From: Musa acuminata AAA Group
Lineage: Eukaryota > Streptophyta > Magnoliopsida > Zingiberales > Musaceae
Assembly (NCBI RefSeq): GCF_036884655.1
Contig: NC_088355.1
Coordinates: 20,094,001 to 20,158,000 of the forward strand
Reading direction: 5' to 3'
Length of the DNA stretch: 64,000 nucleotides
Position numbers and translations under genes: made by a program. Below, piece by piece: positions 34,565-46,679 of the stretch. Positions within the stretch are counted from its first letter, which is position 1; each line of letters starts with the position of its first letter. Under the pieces are notes generated by a model. That model saw nothing but the letters and a program-made list of their open reading frames with translations, searched no databases and was not told where the DNA came from.

Positions 34565-35002
34565 TGTTAGAACCCTTGCAGATTCTAAACTTGGGGTTGA
34601 TCTCTTTAGGGGATCGGCCTCCTTGGAACTCTATAGGGGTTCCTCCCTCCAAGTTGCTGCTCAAAGGCTGCAGAAAAGATTCATCTATTGCTTATGAAAA
34701 GAGAAGGAATACATGGCTATTTATAGGGCTTCTAAACCCTAACTCCTAATAGGACTCCTACTTAAGACTCTTACTTCTAACCAACTCCTAATATAACTCC
34801 TACTCAAGACTCCTATTCCCTTACAACTCCTAATTCTTCTCTAAGAAAAAACCTCCTACATGAATGCCCCTCACAATTAGGACTCTCCTAGCTAGAGTCC
34901 TAACAGAATGTCCCTCTCAATTAGGACTCTCCTAGCTAGAGTCCTAACATTTTTACATGAATGTCCCTCTCAATTAGGACTCTCCAAGCTAGAGTCCTAA
35001 CA
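34565..35002 (-). repeat. 5' LTR of the chromovirus
   Basis: 438 bp, same length and ends as 20496-20933. Reversed TATA box at 34718-34725. Followed by target site GCATT at 35003-35007. Confidence 0.92.
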
Positions 35003-35043
35003 GCATTACATCAAACAACTTGTTTAGAAGTTTGTCCATGACA

Positions 35044-35193
35044 GTATGGAAGAGCATAGGTGCAGTAAAAGTGCAGTAAGGAGTAGAGGCAGTTTGCTAT
35101 AAAAGTAAATTGCTCAAAATAAATGCAAACCAAGTTTATAGTGGTTCGGTCGTCGTGACCTACATCCACTCTCGATTCCTCCTCCATCGAGGC
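35044..35193 (-). repeat. 5' LTR of element 1, second piece
   Basis: Continues from 20085 (compare 14860-15005) and breaks at GAGGC, the target site of element 3, after which it resumes at 48492. Confidence 0.9.
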
Positions 35194-36785
35194 TATTAGA
35201 AAAGGGGTCGGTACTAAGAGGGGGGGTGAATTAGTGTAGCGGTAAAATCACGTCTTCATAAACATTTCGTTTCGATAAAACTGGTTTCATAAAGATGTTA
35301 ACTTGAAATTGTATGGAAACGTAGTGAAGGAGGAATTCAATTTGCAATAAGGTAAATAGCAAGAAGTAAATGCAAACCAGATTTTAGAGTGGTTCGGCCG
35401 TCATGACTTACATCCACTTCGCTGATTCCTCTTTCGTCGAGGCCACCGGCATCCACTATCGATCTTCCTTTAATAGGCGAAGATCAACCTCCTTCTTACA
35501 CCCCTCTTCTCATTTTATCGGGTTTAGGAGACAACCCTTACAAGCACTCACTCCTCTCTTAAACTATTCTAATACTTAGACTAGAGGAGGATTCTCATAA
35601 GAGATTGCAACAATGTTTCTTTACTTTTAAACTCTTTGTGCTTGTGTTAGTTAACCAGGGATGAGAGGGGTATTTATAGGCTTCAAGTCGATTCAAACTT
35701 AGAGCTGAAAAACATCTCATCCCGGGTTTCCCAGGCATGGGCGGTACCATTGCCTACGCTGGGTGGTACCACCGCTAGTGTCAGTCTGACACTGACATTG
35801 CACTAAGCGGTACCACCGCCCAGTCTGGCAGTACCACTACCTAAGACTGGTTGGTACCATCGCCCAGACTGGCAGTACCACCGCCTGTAGCCTCTTGGAG
35901 GCTGTTTCTAGTTGGTACCACCATCTGACATAGTCTCGGAGACTGTGCCACGATGGTGTCACCTCTTGGGGCACTGTTTGGGCCTCTCATTGGGCCCAAC
36001 ACAATCCTTACATGGGTCCAACTGGCCCCTAATTGGGTTGGCCCAATTACAAACCTAATTACATGCTAACTACGAAATCTAAGACATACTTAAGCTAAAC
36101 AAGTCCATAAGTCTTGGTTTCTTCCGGCGAGCTTCAGACGATCTTCCGGTGAACTTCCGACAATCTCTCGGCAATATTCCAGCGGACTCCCGGCAAGCTC
36201 TTGGACTTCACGACGATCTTCTTGGCGAGTTTTGATGAGCTTCTTTGGCAAGCTCCGAGACTTCTCAGATGGTTCCGACGAACGTCCGGACTTTCGATGA
36301 ACTCTCGAACTCCCAACGAAATCGCGTCCTTGACTCCGGGACTTCATTATGCTTCATGCCTTGCTATCGTAGGTAATCCTTCACATATAAAACATACTTC
36401 GATCTAGATAGTTAATACTAAGCATTAATTATGTTGTTTGACATGTCATTGGTCCCTCGACGCTTTGTCCGATTCTTCGTCGCATCGTCCTCTCTTGCGG
36501 CCTATTGTCCAATCGGCTAGTTGACTCCGTAACTCTGATATCCTTATCGCAATATCCACTCTTCTTGGCCCGATGCCCGAATCCATGGCCCATAGCCTTC
36601 TGTCGATATGTCGACCGATCCTTCGACTCGACGTCTAATCTTTTTACATGTTTTCCCCCGGCACAACATGATTCTTCTTGCTTTAATTGTCTCATCCTGA
36701 TCAAAGCATCCTATGTCACTCAAAACACAGATTAAATCATAAACACTTATCAATTAGTTTCCTCATCAAAATCAGAGATTCAACA
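35194..36785 (-). repeat. 3' LTR of element 3
   Basis: TATTAGAAAAGGGG (first G of TG changed to A) to GAGATTCAACA. G run at 35219-35226, reversed TATA box at 35671-35678, U3 words such as GGCGGTACCA at 35740-35900. Confidence 0.9.
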
Positions 36786-39005
36786 ATCTCTTCCTTTTTT
36801 ATGATGACAACCAATTGATGATGAAGTTAACCTAACTCTCGGAGTTTAAACAAACTCCCCCTATCAATATGCCATATTGATAGAACCTTGAATTCAAGCT
36901 GAATTCAAGTCATTGCAAATTTCATCATGAATATTTGCATCAAATCATCATGCATAACATCAACATACTTCTCCCCCTTTGTCATTAACAAAAAGAAGAA
37001 GTTCAATTCTCATGTGTTTAGACATAACAGTTTCAAATCATTGCATAATAAATCTCAAGTTTAATCAACATGCAAGCTAGCCAAAATTTTGAGTTTTACA
37101 TCATGTAAGCTAGCAATATTTAAGATGTTCAAGAAGGCAACTTTTGCTTCTTGAAATATGCAGGTTAGCAATCTTTGCTTCTCTTTTGAGATGAGTAAGC
37201 TAACTTGTTTTTTCATCTTCTTGACTTGTGCAAGCTAACAAGTTTGCCTCTTTTCATGATGTACACGCTAGAAATTCTTTCTCCCCCTTTGTCATTGGCA
37301 AAAAGAGAGGAATAACAAAACAATGGTGCAATTCATCAATTTTCAAATTATGAAAAGAATAAAGTGTCATTCTTATTTCAATATGTCATAATTGAGATAA
37401 ACCTTGAATTTAAATTTAATTCAAGTCAATGCAATTTTAATCATGATTCTCATACATGATATGCAATACATCAAATACATCATCATAATAAAATCATAAG
37501 AATTGCATGCATCACTTTTGAATAAGCTAGCAACTTTACTTCCTAGAAAGTTTTTCTCCTTGCAATTTGTGAGCTAACAAATTTTACACATGAAAGTTGG
37601 CAAGATTTTTGCATCTTTTTTAGATGAACAAGCATTTTGCTTCTTCTTGAAAGATGCAAGCTAGCAAGCTAGCAAAATTTGCTCCCCCTACGTCATTGTC
37701 AAATAGAAGGGAAGAATACAATGTTGTGATTCTTTTCCCTTTTTATCAATCTTCACATCATGACAAATATAAAGTATCATTCAATATGGTATCATTTCAG
37801 AAAATGATAATTGTTGACTTTCACATCATAAAAAAAATCATAGTATTGCATGCATTCATATCATCATATGAAGAAATATCAAGCAGAACTTGGCGATGAG
37901 ATATACTTCATAAATACAAGAAATTTTACAAAGCCAAAAAATTATATCATGAATGATGAGATCATGTGAATACCAAAAGATATGATTCAATTTGACAAAT
38001 CTCCTCTTAAATATTCAAAGAGATCATCAAAGGAAATCTCATGTTATTCCAAGAAATCAAGATCATGATTTTGATAAAACTCATTTCAAATTCAAATCAT
38101 CAAAATCATCAAAATCTCAACATTACTTTCAAGAGATTCAAAATGGCATAAATAATTTTATTGATCTCTTAGTGAAAAATCGATAAGGTAGGGATTTGAG
38201 AAGTTTTCAAGAAAAATACTTTCCTCTTTTTGTTTCAACTTATTGATTGATTTCATACATGCATGTTCTTTTCTTTTATGCCAAATCTATGTATCATTCA
38301 TTAACGCCAAAAAATAACTTTCAAAAGATCGCAAAGTTCGATAATCACAAAAATCATCATGCATAATTTTGAAATATAAATTTATTAAGCATGATCATTA
38401 TACATCGCTACTTTGAGCATGACATCAAAACATGGTTTCAAAATATTTAATATTGGCATTACATAATTACATCATTATGCATCATTAAAATTGATTTCAT
38501 CATACATAAAGCATTTTCCATCAAGATCATTTGGTTTGCTGTAGTCATGCATTTTTCTTTTTAGGTGAACCAAACTCTTCATGCTTAGTTTTCCATACAA
38601 AAGCCATGCATCATCATTTATAATCGGAAGGCAATAAGAAAATCATTAAGATATATATTATTGCTTCTTAAACACATACATCATATTTTGTGTACAAGCA
38701 TTAGATTAACATTTTATTGTATTTTCATAAAAAATATAATTTTCATGATAATTTTTAAAAAAAATTACTAGAAGGATAAACATGATTCCTAATTTTTTGT
38801 ATTTTCATTACATTATTAAACATGTAATTTTTATTATCATTTTCAAAATTACTAGAAAGATAAGCATGATCCTTAAACCCTTTTAATTTTTTTTTACATT
38901 TTCATTAAACATGCAATTTTCAAGAAAAAATTATATATATTTTTCTAAACAAAAAAAAATAACTTCATGGAAAATATTATGAATTTCAAAGTAAATTAAA
39001 GGTAT
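36786..39005 (-). other. AT-rich 3' tail of element 3
   Basis: Reversed tracts at 36786-36798 (terminal), 36970-36979 and 37280-37289, and a weaker one near 37681; hairpin arms at 36836-36895; GCTAGC words at 37074-37680. No gene seen. Confidence 0.75.
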
Positions 39006-39924
39006 TTTGATTACCTCATCGTCGAAAGTCATTAAAGCATAGTTTGCCACCTCGCTTTTGTTGATTTTCTTCTCGTCTTCGGAGGAGTTCGATTCATCCC
39101 AATTTGTATTCTTCTTCTTGTGTTCAAAATAAGTAGTTGCATTCTTTTTATTCTTTAATTTTTATTTCATGAACTTTTTAAATTTATTAGTGAGGAGTTC
39201 AAGTTCACCATCACTTGAGCTTATGCTCGAGTGGTCTTTGATTGTTCTTAGTCCGAAATCCTTCCTGTCCTTTGGAAGGTGGTTCTCAAATTCTTTACGT
39301 GCATTGCACGTCATTCCATAAGTCATCAAGGACTCTCTCTATTAGTTCTTCGAGTGGAAAATGGTTCAAATCATTGGCCTCTTATATGGCTGTTACTTTA
39401 GAGTCCCAAGTTTTAGAAAGTGAGCGTAAAACTTTATTTACAAGTTCAGAATCCAAAAAGCTTTGACCAAGTATTTTTAAACCATTGACGACATCCGTAA
39501 AACGGGTGTACATATCAACAACGGTTTCGTTTGGTTTTATATAAAAAAGTTTAAAATCGTGCATTAAAAGATCGAGTTTAGAATCTTTAACTTTAGTAGT
39601 GCCTTCGTGTGTGATTTCAAGAGTGTGCTAAATATCGAAAGTTGTTTCGCATATAGAAACCCGATTAAACTCGTTTTTGTCTAAGGCACAAAATAGAGCA
39701 TTCATAGCTCTAACATTTAAAGAAAAAGTTCACTTCTCTAAATCATTCCAATCTTTCATTAGAAGAGAAGACCTTTTAAAATTGGATTCGATAATGTTCT
39801 ATAAGTTCAAATCCAAAGATAGTAAGAAAACTCTTATTCGAGTTTTCCAATATGTGTAGTTCATCCCATTGAAAAAGGGAGGACAAAAGAGAGAGTGACC
39901 CTCTTGAAAACCAAAAAGAGCTAT
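39006..39924 (-). pseudogene. gag: Element 3 gag, broken, no zinc knuckle
   Basis: Homologous to the gag at 26859-27857. The start codon, expected at 39924, is ATA. WKTRIRVF-type and DKNEFN-type blocks are readable from about 39870 to 39660, with an in-frame stop near 39630. The 39564-39382 frame carries MYTRFTDVVNGLK and LRSLSKTWDSK. It ends with a KKSTKAR-like, Ser-rich tail and MTFDDE near 39020. No CCHC knuckle is seen. Confidence 0.8.
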
Positions 39925-39959
39925 TTCTCTTTGGGTGTTAAACCAAATGAGAAAACGAG

Positions 39960-39971
39960 GTTCTGATACCA
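39960..39971 (-). other. Primer binding site of element 3
   Basis: GTTCTGATACCA on the plus strand, one base different from the standard site, two bases before the LTR edge. Confidence 0.82.
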
Positions 39972-39973
39972 AT

Positions 39974-41395
39974 TGTTAGGAAATGGGTCGACACTAAGAG
40001 GGGGGGGGGGGTGAATTAGTGTAGCCCCCCCCCTCTTAGTGTAGTGGTAAATTCACATCTTCAAAAATATTTCATTTCGATAAAATCGATTTCGTAAATA
40101 TGTTAACTTGAAATTGTACAGAAATATAGTGAAGGAGGAATTCAGTTTACAATAAGGTAAATAGCAAGAAGTAAATGCAAACCAGATTTTAGAGTGGTTC
40201 AGTCGTTGTGACCTACATCCACTTCGCCGATTCCTCTTCTGTCGCGGCCACCGACATCCACTATTGATCTTCCTTTAATAGGCGAAGATCAACCTCCTTC
40301 TTACACCCCTCTTCTCCTTTTACTGGGTTTAGGAGACAACCCTTACAAGCACTTACTCCTCTCCCAAACTATTCTAACACTTAGACTAGAGGAGGATTCT
40401 CACAAGAGATTGCAATAGTGTTTCTTTACTTTTAAACTCTCTATGCTTGTGTTAGTTAACTAGGGATAAGAGGGGTATTTATAAGCTTCAAGTTGATTCA
40501 AACTTGGAGCCTAAAAACATCTCATCCCGGGTTTCCCGGGAACGGGCGGTACCACCGCTTGCGCTAGACGATACCACCGCCAATGTCAGTCTAACACTGA
40601 CACTGCACTGGGTAGTACCACTGCCTGCAGCCTCTCGGAGGCTGTCTCTAGGCGGTACCACTGCCCAGACCGACGGTACCACCACTGCCACGACGATGTC
40701 ATCTCTTGGGGCACTATTTGGGCCTCTCATTGGGCCCAACACAATCCTTACATGGGCCCAACTAGCCCCTAATTGGGTTGGCCCAATTCCAAACCCAATT
40801 ATATGCTAACTACGAAATCTAAGACATACTTAAGCTAAACAAGTCCGTAAGTCTTGGTTTCTTCCAGCGAGCTTCCGGCAAACTTCCGATGATCTCTCGG
40901 CAATATTCCAGCGGACTCCTGGCAAGCTCCTGGACTTCACGATGATCTTCTTGGTGAGTTCTGACGAGCTTCTCTAGCAAGCTTCGAGACTTCTTAGCTT
41001 GTTCTGACAAAACTTCCGATGAATGTCCGGACTTCCAACGAACTCTCGAAATCCCAACGAAATCGCGTCTTTGACTTCAGGACTTTATTTTGCTTCATGC
41101 CTTGCTATCATAGTTAATCCTACACATGTAAAACACACTTCGATATAGACAATTAATACTAAGCATTAATCATGTAGTCCGACATGTCATTGGTCCCTTG
41201 ACACTTCGTCTGATTATTCGGTGCATCGTCCTCTCTTACGGCCTATTGCCCAATCAACCAATTGACTCTGCAACTCCAATATCCTTGGTGAAATATCCAC
41301 TCTTCTTAGCACGATACCCGAATCCATGGCCCGAATCCTTCTGTCGATACATCGACCGATCCTCTAGCTCGGCATCCAATCTTCTAACATGTTTT
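39974..41395 (-). repeat. 5' LTR of element 3, first piece
   Basis: TGTTAGGAAATGGG onward, similar to 35194-36600, with reversed TATA box 40476-40483. It stops at GTTTT (41391-41395), the target site of the copia element, and the last 131 bases are at 48361-48491. Confidence 0.9.
39991..40042. repeat. 18-bp perfect inverted repeat at an LTR end
   Basis: Arms ACACTAAGA plus nine G (39991-40008) and the reverse complement (40025-40042) around 16 bases. The other LTRs have a single copy of this edge, so a local inverted copy was made here. Confidence 0.85.
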
Positions 41396-42892
41396 TGTTG
41401 GGAAATCATGGGGGTCACATCACATGCGCAGCGGAAGAACAAGAAAAACAAAATCCCCGATTCCCAAAAAGATGTTTGTCATTGTGCGAAGATTGGTGCG
41501 CAAAATCTGCGAAACTCAAAACTGCGTATAGAGTAGATTGTGTTACCTAGGGAGATCGTATATCCCTGTTTCCTTGCAGATCCTTAGGAGAGGGTAAAGG
41601 AGGTCAAGCGTCCTCCTCTCTAGCGGTGATCCACACAGTAGGGTTGCGACGACGCTCCTCAAAAACTCCAGGCCTGATCTGAGGTGGAGAGGAAGAGGAG
41701 AATAGGAAAGGCAAGCAAAGGCTCTAGCTTATGAGGCTCTGAATCCCTCCTATTTATAGAGGTCCCCTGTCAAACCCTAATGGGTCCTCCCCTAGTGGGT
41801 ATTGGATCTACATCCAATAAGACAAGGGCTCCATCGGATATCTCATATCCGAACCTCTACTCATCGCAATCCCTACCATATGTGTGTGACCCTCTAGGCC
41901 CAATATCGAGCTGGCCGTGAGTCATACCTGTCAGAACTCCTTCTAACTCAGTGAATTATTATCTCTGTAATAATTCACTCGACTCATCGACTACGGACGT
42001 ACTAGGCCACTACGCCGTAGTCCCCAGACGATACAGGGGAATCCAATCCATTGGACCTATCTGTCCTCAGTTACCGTGTACCTATAATCCCTCATCCATC
42101 TAATATCCCAGAGACCGTATATCGAGCATGGTGCTGTCAGACCCATACGGTTTCTACTCGAGTCTCGCTCTAATCGGATTCTCCCGGATTACTCTTTCTC
42201 TCTCAACCCGAAATACCCTGGCCAGGGATTTGTCTGAGCAAGAATACATGGGATATTCCTCTTATGACGCCGAAAGTGGATGATCCTCTATCGACACTCA
42301 ATAGCCCCCGTAAGGTCAACTACCACTCTCAATGACCAGCTGTACTAGATCTGGGACAGCTAAACCTATAAGTCTGGTATCAAAGAGTGGAGCACTCATA
42401 TAGGACATCCTTGGTATCTCAAGTCTAAGGACCAGATACACCACTAGGACTACGGAATCACTGTTTGACAATAAGGCATCATCAACCATCCAGCATTCCG
42501 TAAGCGGATCAATCAGTGAACTCATTCTCCAATGAGCACCTGTACTGTATCCCTAGTGTCCCTACACGAGCAACTATGAGACCAACTGCATCCATCATAT
42601 GGACGGGTATACAGCACACCAGTCTATCCGGTTATCACGATGTCCCTCTTGAGTAACCTATGACCGGGACTATTTAGGATATGTGTTTAAAGGTGAATCG
42701 ATCTCATTATCGTGATCTCATCACGATCCGATTCCCATTGCACAAATCCAAGGACATCACAATATATATATATGCATTTATGCAATAATTATAAAGTGAT
42801 ATATGCCAAAATATAATATGTAAAAAGATTCTGTATCAAGTCACACATGTCATCACTCACGTGATTGGCTTGCTGGGCACCTATGACTAGCA
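41396..42892 (-). repeat. 3' LTR of the copia element
   Basis: 1497 bp, reversed TATA box at 41751-41758. The right 405 bp is repeated at 47945-48355. A diverged relative forms 14412-14725 plus 59331-60164. Confidence 0.9.
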
Positions 42893-42907
42893 ACCTCCCA
42901 CTTGACC
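42893..42907 (-). other. Polypurine tract of the copia element
   Basis: Minus-strand GGTCAAGTGGGAGGT directly before the LTR. Confidence 0.8.
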
Positions 42908-43000
42908 TAAAGCCAATCACCTATGTGTCTGATCCCCATCAGACCCCTGTGACGCTCAAAGACAAAATGAGACAACGGCTTTATTAGTGGATCTGCAATG

Positions 43001-44445
43001 TTATCTTCGGATGGAACTCTTTCCACTGCTACATATCCTCGGGTTACGATCTCTCTGATAAGGTGGAACCTCCTTAGAACATTTCTGATAAGACTCGGGT
43101 TCCCTTATTTGAGTAATCGCCCCATAGTTGTCGCAATATAAGGAAGTCGACTTCTCGCTATCCGGAACGACTCCCAAATCTGTGATGAACTTCTTCACCC
43201 AGACTCCCTCCTTTGCTACATCTAATGCAGCAATGTACTCCGCCTCTGTGGTCGAGTCAGCAATGGTATCTTGCTTGGAACTCTTCCAGCACACTGCTCC
43301 TCCATTCAAGGTGTACATATACCCTGAATTCGACTTGCTATCATCGACATCAGACTGAAAACTTGAGTCAGTGTAGCCTTCAACCTTAAGGCTATTACCT
43401 CCATATACTAGTAAAAGATCCTTAGTCCTTCACAAGTACATAAGGATACACTTTACTGCTTTCCAGTGCTCCAAGCCTGGATCCGCCTGATACCTGCTCG
43501 TGACACTCAGAGCATGCGCTATATCAGGCCTAGTACATAGCATGGCATACATGATAGACCCTATTGCTGAGGCATAAGGTATCATATCCATGTTCGCCCT
43601 TTCTTGGAATTTTCAATGTCAAACATTTTGACAATGGTTTCTACGTACCTGGACTGGGACAAGCCAAGCATCCTCTTGGATCTATCTCTATAGATTCTAA
43701 TCCCCAAGATATAGGATGCTTCCCCTAAGTCCTTCATGGAGAAGTGTCTAGATAACCAAGCCGTTACCGTGAATAGCATTCCTACGTCATTCCCAATGAT
43801 CAGGATGTCATCCACATATAACACCAAAAAGGTGATAGCGCTCCCACTTACCTTTCTGTATACACAAGGCTCATCTTCGTTCTTAACAAAGTCATAAGAT
43901 TTGATTGCCTCATCAAATCTTATGTTCTAACTTCAGGAAGCTTGCTTTAGTCCATAAATGGATCTAAGCAACCTACACACCTTTTCTGGGCAGTTCTTGG
44001 ACACGAATCCCTCAGGTTGCATCATATACACCTCCTCCTCGAGGTTCCCATTGAGGAATGCGGTTTTCATATCCATCTGCCAGATCTCATAATCATAGTG
44101 TGCTGCAATAGCCAATAGAATTCTGATAGATTTTAGCATTGCTACGGGTGAAAAGGTTTCATCGTAATCAACACTTTGACTTTGACGATACCCCTTAGCC
44201 ACTAGCCTTGTTTTATAAGTCTCTACCTTTCCATCTACTCCGATCTTTTTCTTAAAGATCCACTTGCAACCGATGGGTACAATACCTTCGGGCGCATCAA
44301 CTAGGTTCCAAACCTTGTTGGAGTACATAGAATCCATCTCAGAATTCATGGCTTCTTGCCACTTCCCGGAGTCTATACTCATAATAGCCTCCTTGTAGGT
44401 CTGAGGATCAATATCCTCAACATCCTCTCCTCTAATATGTCCCAC
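43001..44445 (-). pseudogene. pol: Copia reverse transcriptase and RNase H, broken
   Basis: 44445-43933 carries the RT start: WKWIFKKK-type block, RLVAKGYRQS, MDMKTAFLNGNLEEEVYM and LLRSIYGLKQAS. 43827-43582 holds the catalytic YVDDILIIGND and LGIRIYRDR. 43318-43001 is RNase H (WKSSKQDTIADSTTEAEYIA and YCDNYGAI), whose end is frameshifted. Breaks lie between these frames, near 43900, 43600 and 43100. The catalytic Asp pair and the RNase H acidic residues remain readable, so decay is moderate. Confidence 0.88.
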
Positions 44446-44511
44446 ATATCTCTTAGGAGGATGAGATACTCTATCAGACCTGCGTAAAGTTGAAAATTGT
44501 GTATTAGGTAC

Positions 44512-45489
44512 CTAAACAGACTCGGGCTGTAGAGTGGTGCTTGAGCTTGGTTCTCCAATCTCGCTCAACTCTATCATTCTCCCATTGTCTCCGCCAAGAA
44601 TGTGTTCCTTCTCAAGGAACACTGCTCTCTTAGCTACAAAGACCTTTTGGTCCTCGAGATGATAGAAATAATACCCACAAGTTTCCTTGGGGTATCCCAC
44701 AAATTTGCATCGCTCTGTCCTTGATTCTAACTTATCGGGGTTGTGTCTTTTAACATGGGCAAGGCAGCTCCAAATCTTAACAACCTTAAGATCAGGCTTC
44801 TTCCCTTTCCATATCTCATATGGTGTAGACACTACCGACTTAGTTGGAATTCTGTTCAGAAGGTAAGCTGTGGTTTCTAGGGCATATCCCCAGAATGAGA
44901 TGGGTAGGTCAGCGAAACTCATCATGGACCGTACCATATCTAATAACGTACAATTTCTCCTTTCAGAGACACCATTGAGCTGAGGTGTGTAAGGAGGTGT
45001 CCATTGGGATAATATCCTATAGTCCTTGAGGAACTGAGTAAACTCTGTACTTAAGTACTCACCTCCTCGATCTGATCGAAGAGTTTTGATACTCTTTCCA
45101 GTCTGGTTCTCCACCTCATTCTTATACTCTTTGAATTTCTCAAAGGCCTCGGACTTGTACTTCATTAAGTACACATATCCATACCTTGAGAAATCATCAG
45201 TAAATGTAATGAAGTAGGAGTAACCTCCAATGGCATGAGTTGACATGGGTCCACATACATCACTATGTATGAGTTCCAACAACTCAGTGGCTCTCTCTCC
45301 AGTTCCACTAAATGGAGAGTTGGTCAATTTTCCACGAATGCAAGGTTCACAAGTTTCATTTGACACGTAATTGAATGGATCTAGATATTCATCATTTAGC
45401 AACTTTTGAATCCTTCTTTCATGGATGTGACCTAGCCTACAATGCCATAGGTATGCACTATTCACCTCATCTCGTTTCCTCTTAGACAC
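44512..45489 (-). pseudogene. pol: Copia integrase, open but cut off from its polyprotein
   Basis: 325 residues. Zinc site H16, H21, C47, C50 (HCRLGH and CEPC). Catalytic triad Asp77 (HSDVCGP), Asp140 (RSDRGGEY) and Glu176 (NGVSERRN), with 35 residues between the last two, the DD35E spacing. The downstream GYPKETCGYYFY block is typical of copia integrases. A stop upstream (just before 45489) and one downstream isolate it, so it could not be made as part of Gag-Pol. The zinc site and catalytic residues themselves are intact. Confidence 0.88.
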
Positions 45490-45544
45490 TTACATTCATG
45501 ATATGTGGAGTAGTGTCTTGCATAAACAAACCTTTATGCAATAT

Positions 45545-46494
45545 TTCTCTCGTCAATCTCCCCTTAGCTTTGCTAGAATTTACAATAAATTGTAGATGTG
45601 ATAAGCAATATTGGTATCCAATACCAATGCACTATCACAAAAATCTAACAATTGAAGATTGATCATGAATGTACTTGAAGCTTCACCAAGCTTCTTGTTT
45701 CGCCCTTTCTGCAAGGTACTCTTTGCAGTTCCTCTTCCAGTGCCCATCTTTACCATAGTGGAAGCACTGGCCTTTGTCCTTTGCTGGGTCTTTCTTAGCA
45801 ACTTTTGCTTTACCTGGTCTGCCCTTGCCCTTTCCCTTCTTATGGACCTTTCTGCTTTCCTTTTCTTTCTGGTCTCACTAGTGTAGAGAACTGGCTTCTC
45901 TTTCTTAATAGTACTCTCTGCCTCCCTCAACATATTGAGGAGCTCTGTGAGAGTCACCTCAAGCTTGTTCATATTAAAATTCATTATGAACTGTGAAAAG
46001 GAATCTGGTAGGGACTGAAGCACAATGTCCACACACAAGTTATCCTCTAGGACCATTCCTAGACCTGTGAGTTTCTCTATCCACTCAATCATCTTTAGGA
46101 CATGGTTCTGAACCGGTGTCCCCTCAGTCATCCTAGCGCGGAAAAGGCTCTTGGATATCTCATATCGTTGAGTCCTCCCCTGTTCCTCGAACAATTTGCG
46201 AACATGTAGGAGAATGGATCTGGCATCCATCTTTTCATGTTGTCTCTGTAACTCAGGAGTCATAGATCCCAACATATAGCACTGAGCAAGAGTGGAGTCA
46301 TCAATGTACTTCACGTAACGAGCGATCTCATCCTCGTTTGCCCCTTCTTCGGGCGTAGGTATCACTGTATCAAGGACGTACACGATTTTCTCCGCTGTGA
46401 GAACAATTCTCAAGTTACGGAGCCAATCCGTATAATTTGGACCAGTGAGGCGGTTGACATCAAGTATGCCACGTAAGGGATTTGAAAGCGACAT
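45545..46494 (-). pseudogene. gag: Copia gag and relic protease, broken
   Basis: 304 residues starting MSLSNPLRGILDVNRLTGPNY; gag blocks LYDTVIP-like, CYMLGSM, LPDSFSQFIMNFNMNK and LTELLNMLREAE. Near residue 235 the reading frame shifts away from the zinc knuckle, whose Cys codons are readable in another frame near 45740-45790. The last part, ALVLDTNIAYHIYNLL, is a decayed protease active-site region, and most of the protease between it and integrase is deleted. Confidence 0.82.
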
Positions 46495-46679
46495 TTTCTG
46501 AAAATAAAGATGCAGCAGAAATGAATAACATGCAGATTTTGCAAGAAATAAACTATCAAGATATGGACTTCTATCTTAATATGCTCCCACTATTTTACTA
46601 ACGAGTCACGCGACACCCTCAGCACGTGAAACGGAAGTCTCCGGCAGACTTCTAGTGAGGATCAGGATCCAATCAGCGT

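Larger units (their letters stand above)
20496..35002 (-). mobile_element. Defective Ty3/gypsy chromovirus, with element 2 nested in its leader
   Basis: LTRs 20496-20933 and 34565-35002, both 438 bp, TGTTAGAACCC to AGAGTCCTAACA. The target site GCATT is duplicated perfectly (20491-20495, 35003-35007). Order on the minus strand: LTR, primer site, long leader (split at 32646/24149 by element 2), gag, protease, truncated RT/RNase H, integrase end with chromodomain-like tail, polypurine tract, LTR. Short LTRs and a C-terminal chromodomain-like segment suggest a Reina- or Tekay-type chromovirus. The RT catalytic core and most of integrase are deleted. Confidence 0.9.
33771..35002 (-). repeat. Tandem duplication of leader, primer site and LTR
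   Basis: Two copies offset by 611 bp: leader plus LTR 33771-34367 and leader plus LTR 34381-35002. The first LTR copy (33954-34367) stops at CTCAATTAGG, about 25 bases short of its end, and continues as AAACCAGCCAGG before the second copy. Both have the primer site (33940-33951, 34551-34562). Confidence 0.85.
20086..35043. mobile_element. Solo LTR (Gypsy-like), split by a chromovirus
   Basis: Outer sequence 20086-20495 plus 35008-35043, about 446 bp. The ends are TGTCACGGAC and GTCCATGACA, a near-perfect terminal inverted repeat of LTR type. The 4-bp GTAT before (20082-20085) and after (35044-35047) suggests the target duplication. No primer site or coding part belongs to it, so it is read as a solo LTR; the lineage is not certain. 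Confidence 0.65.
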
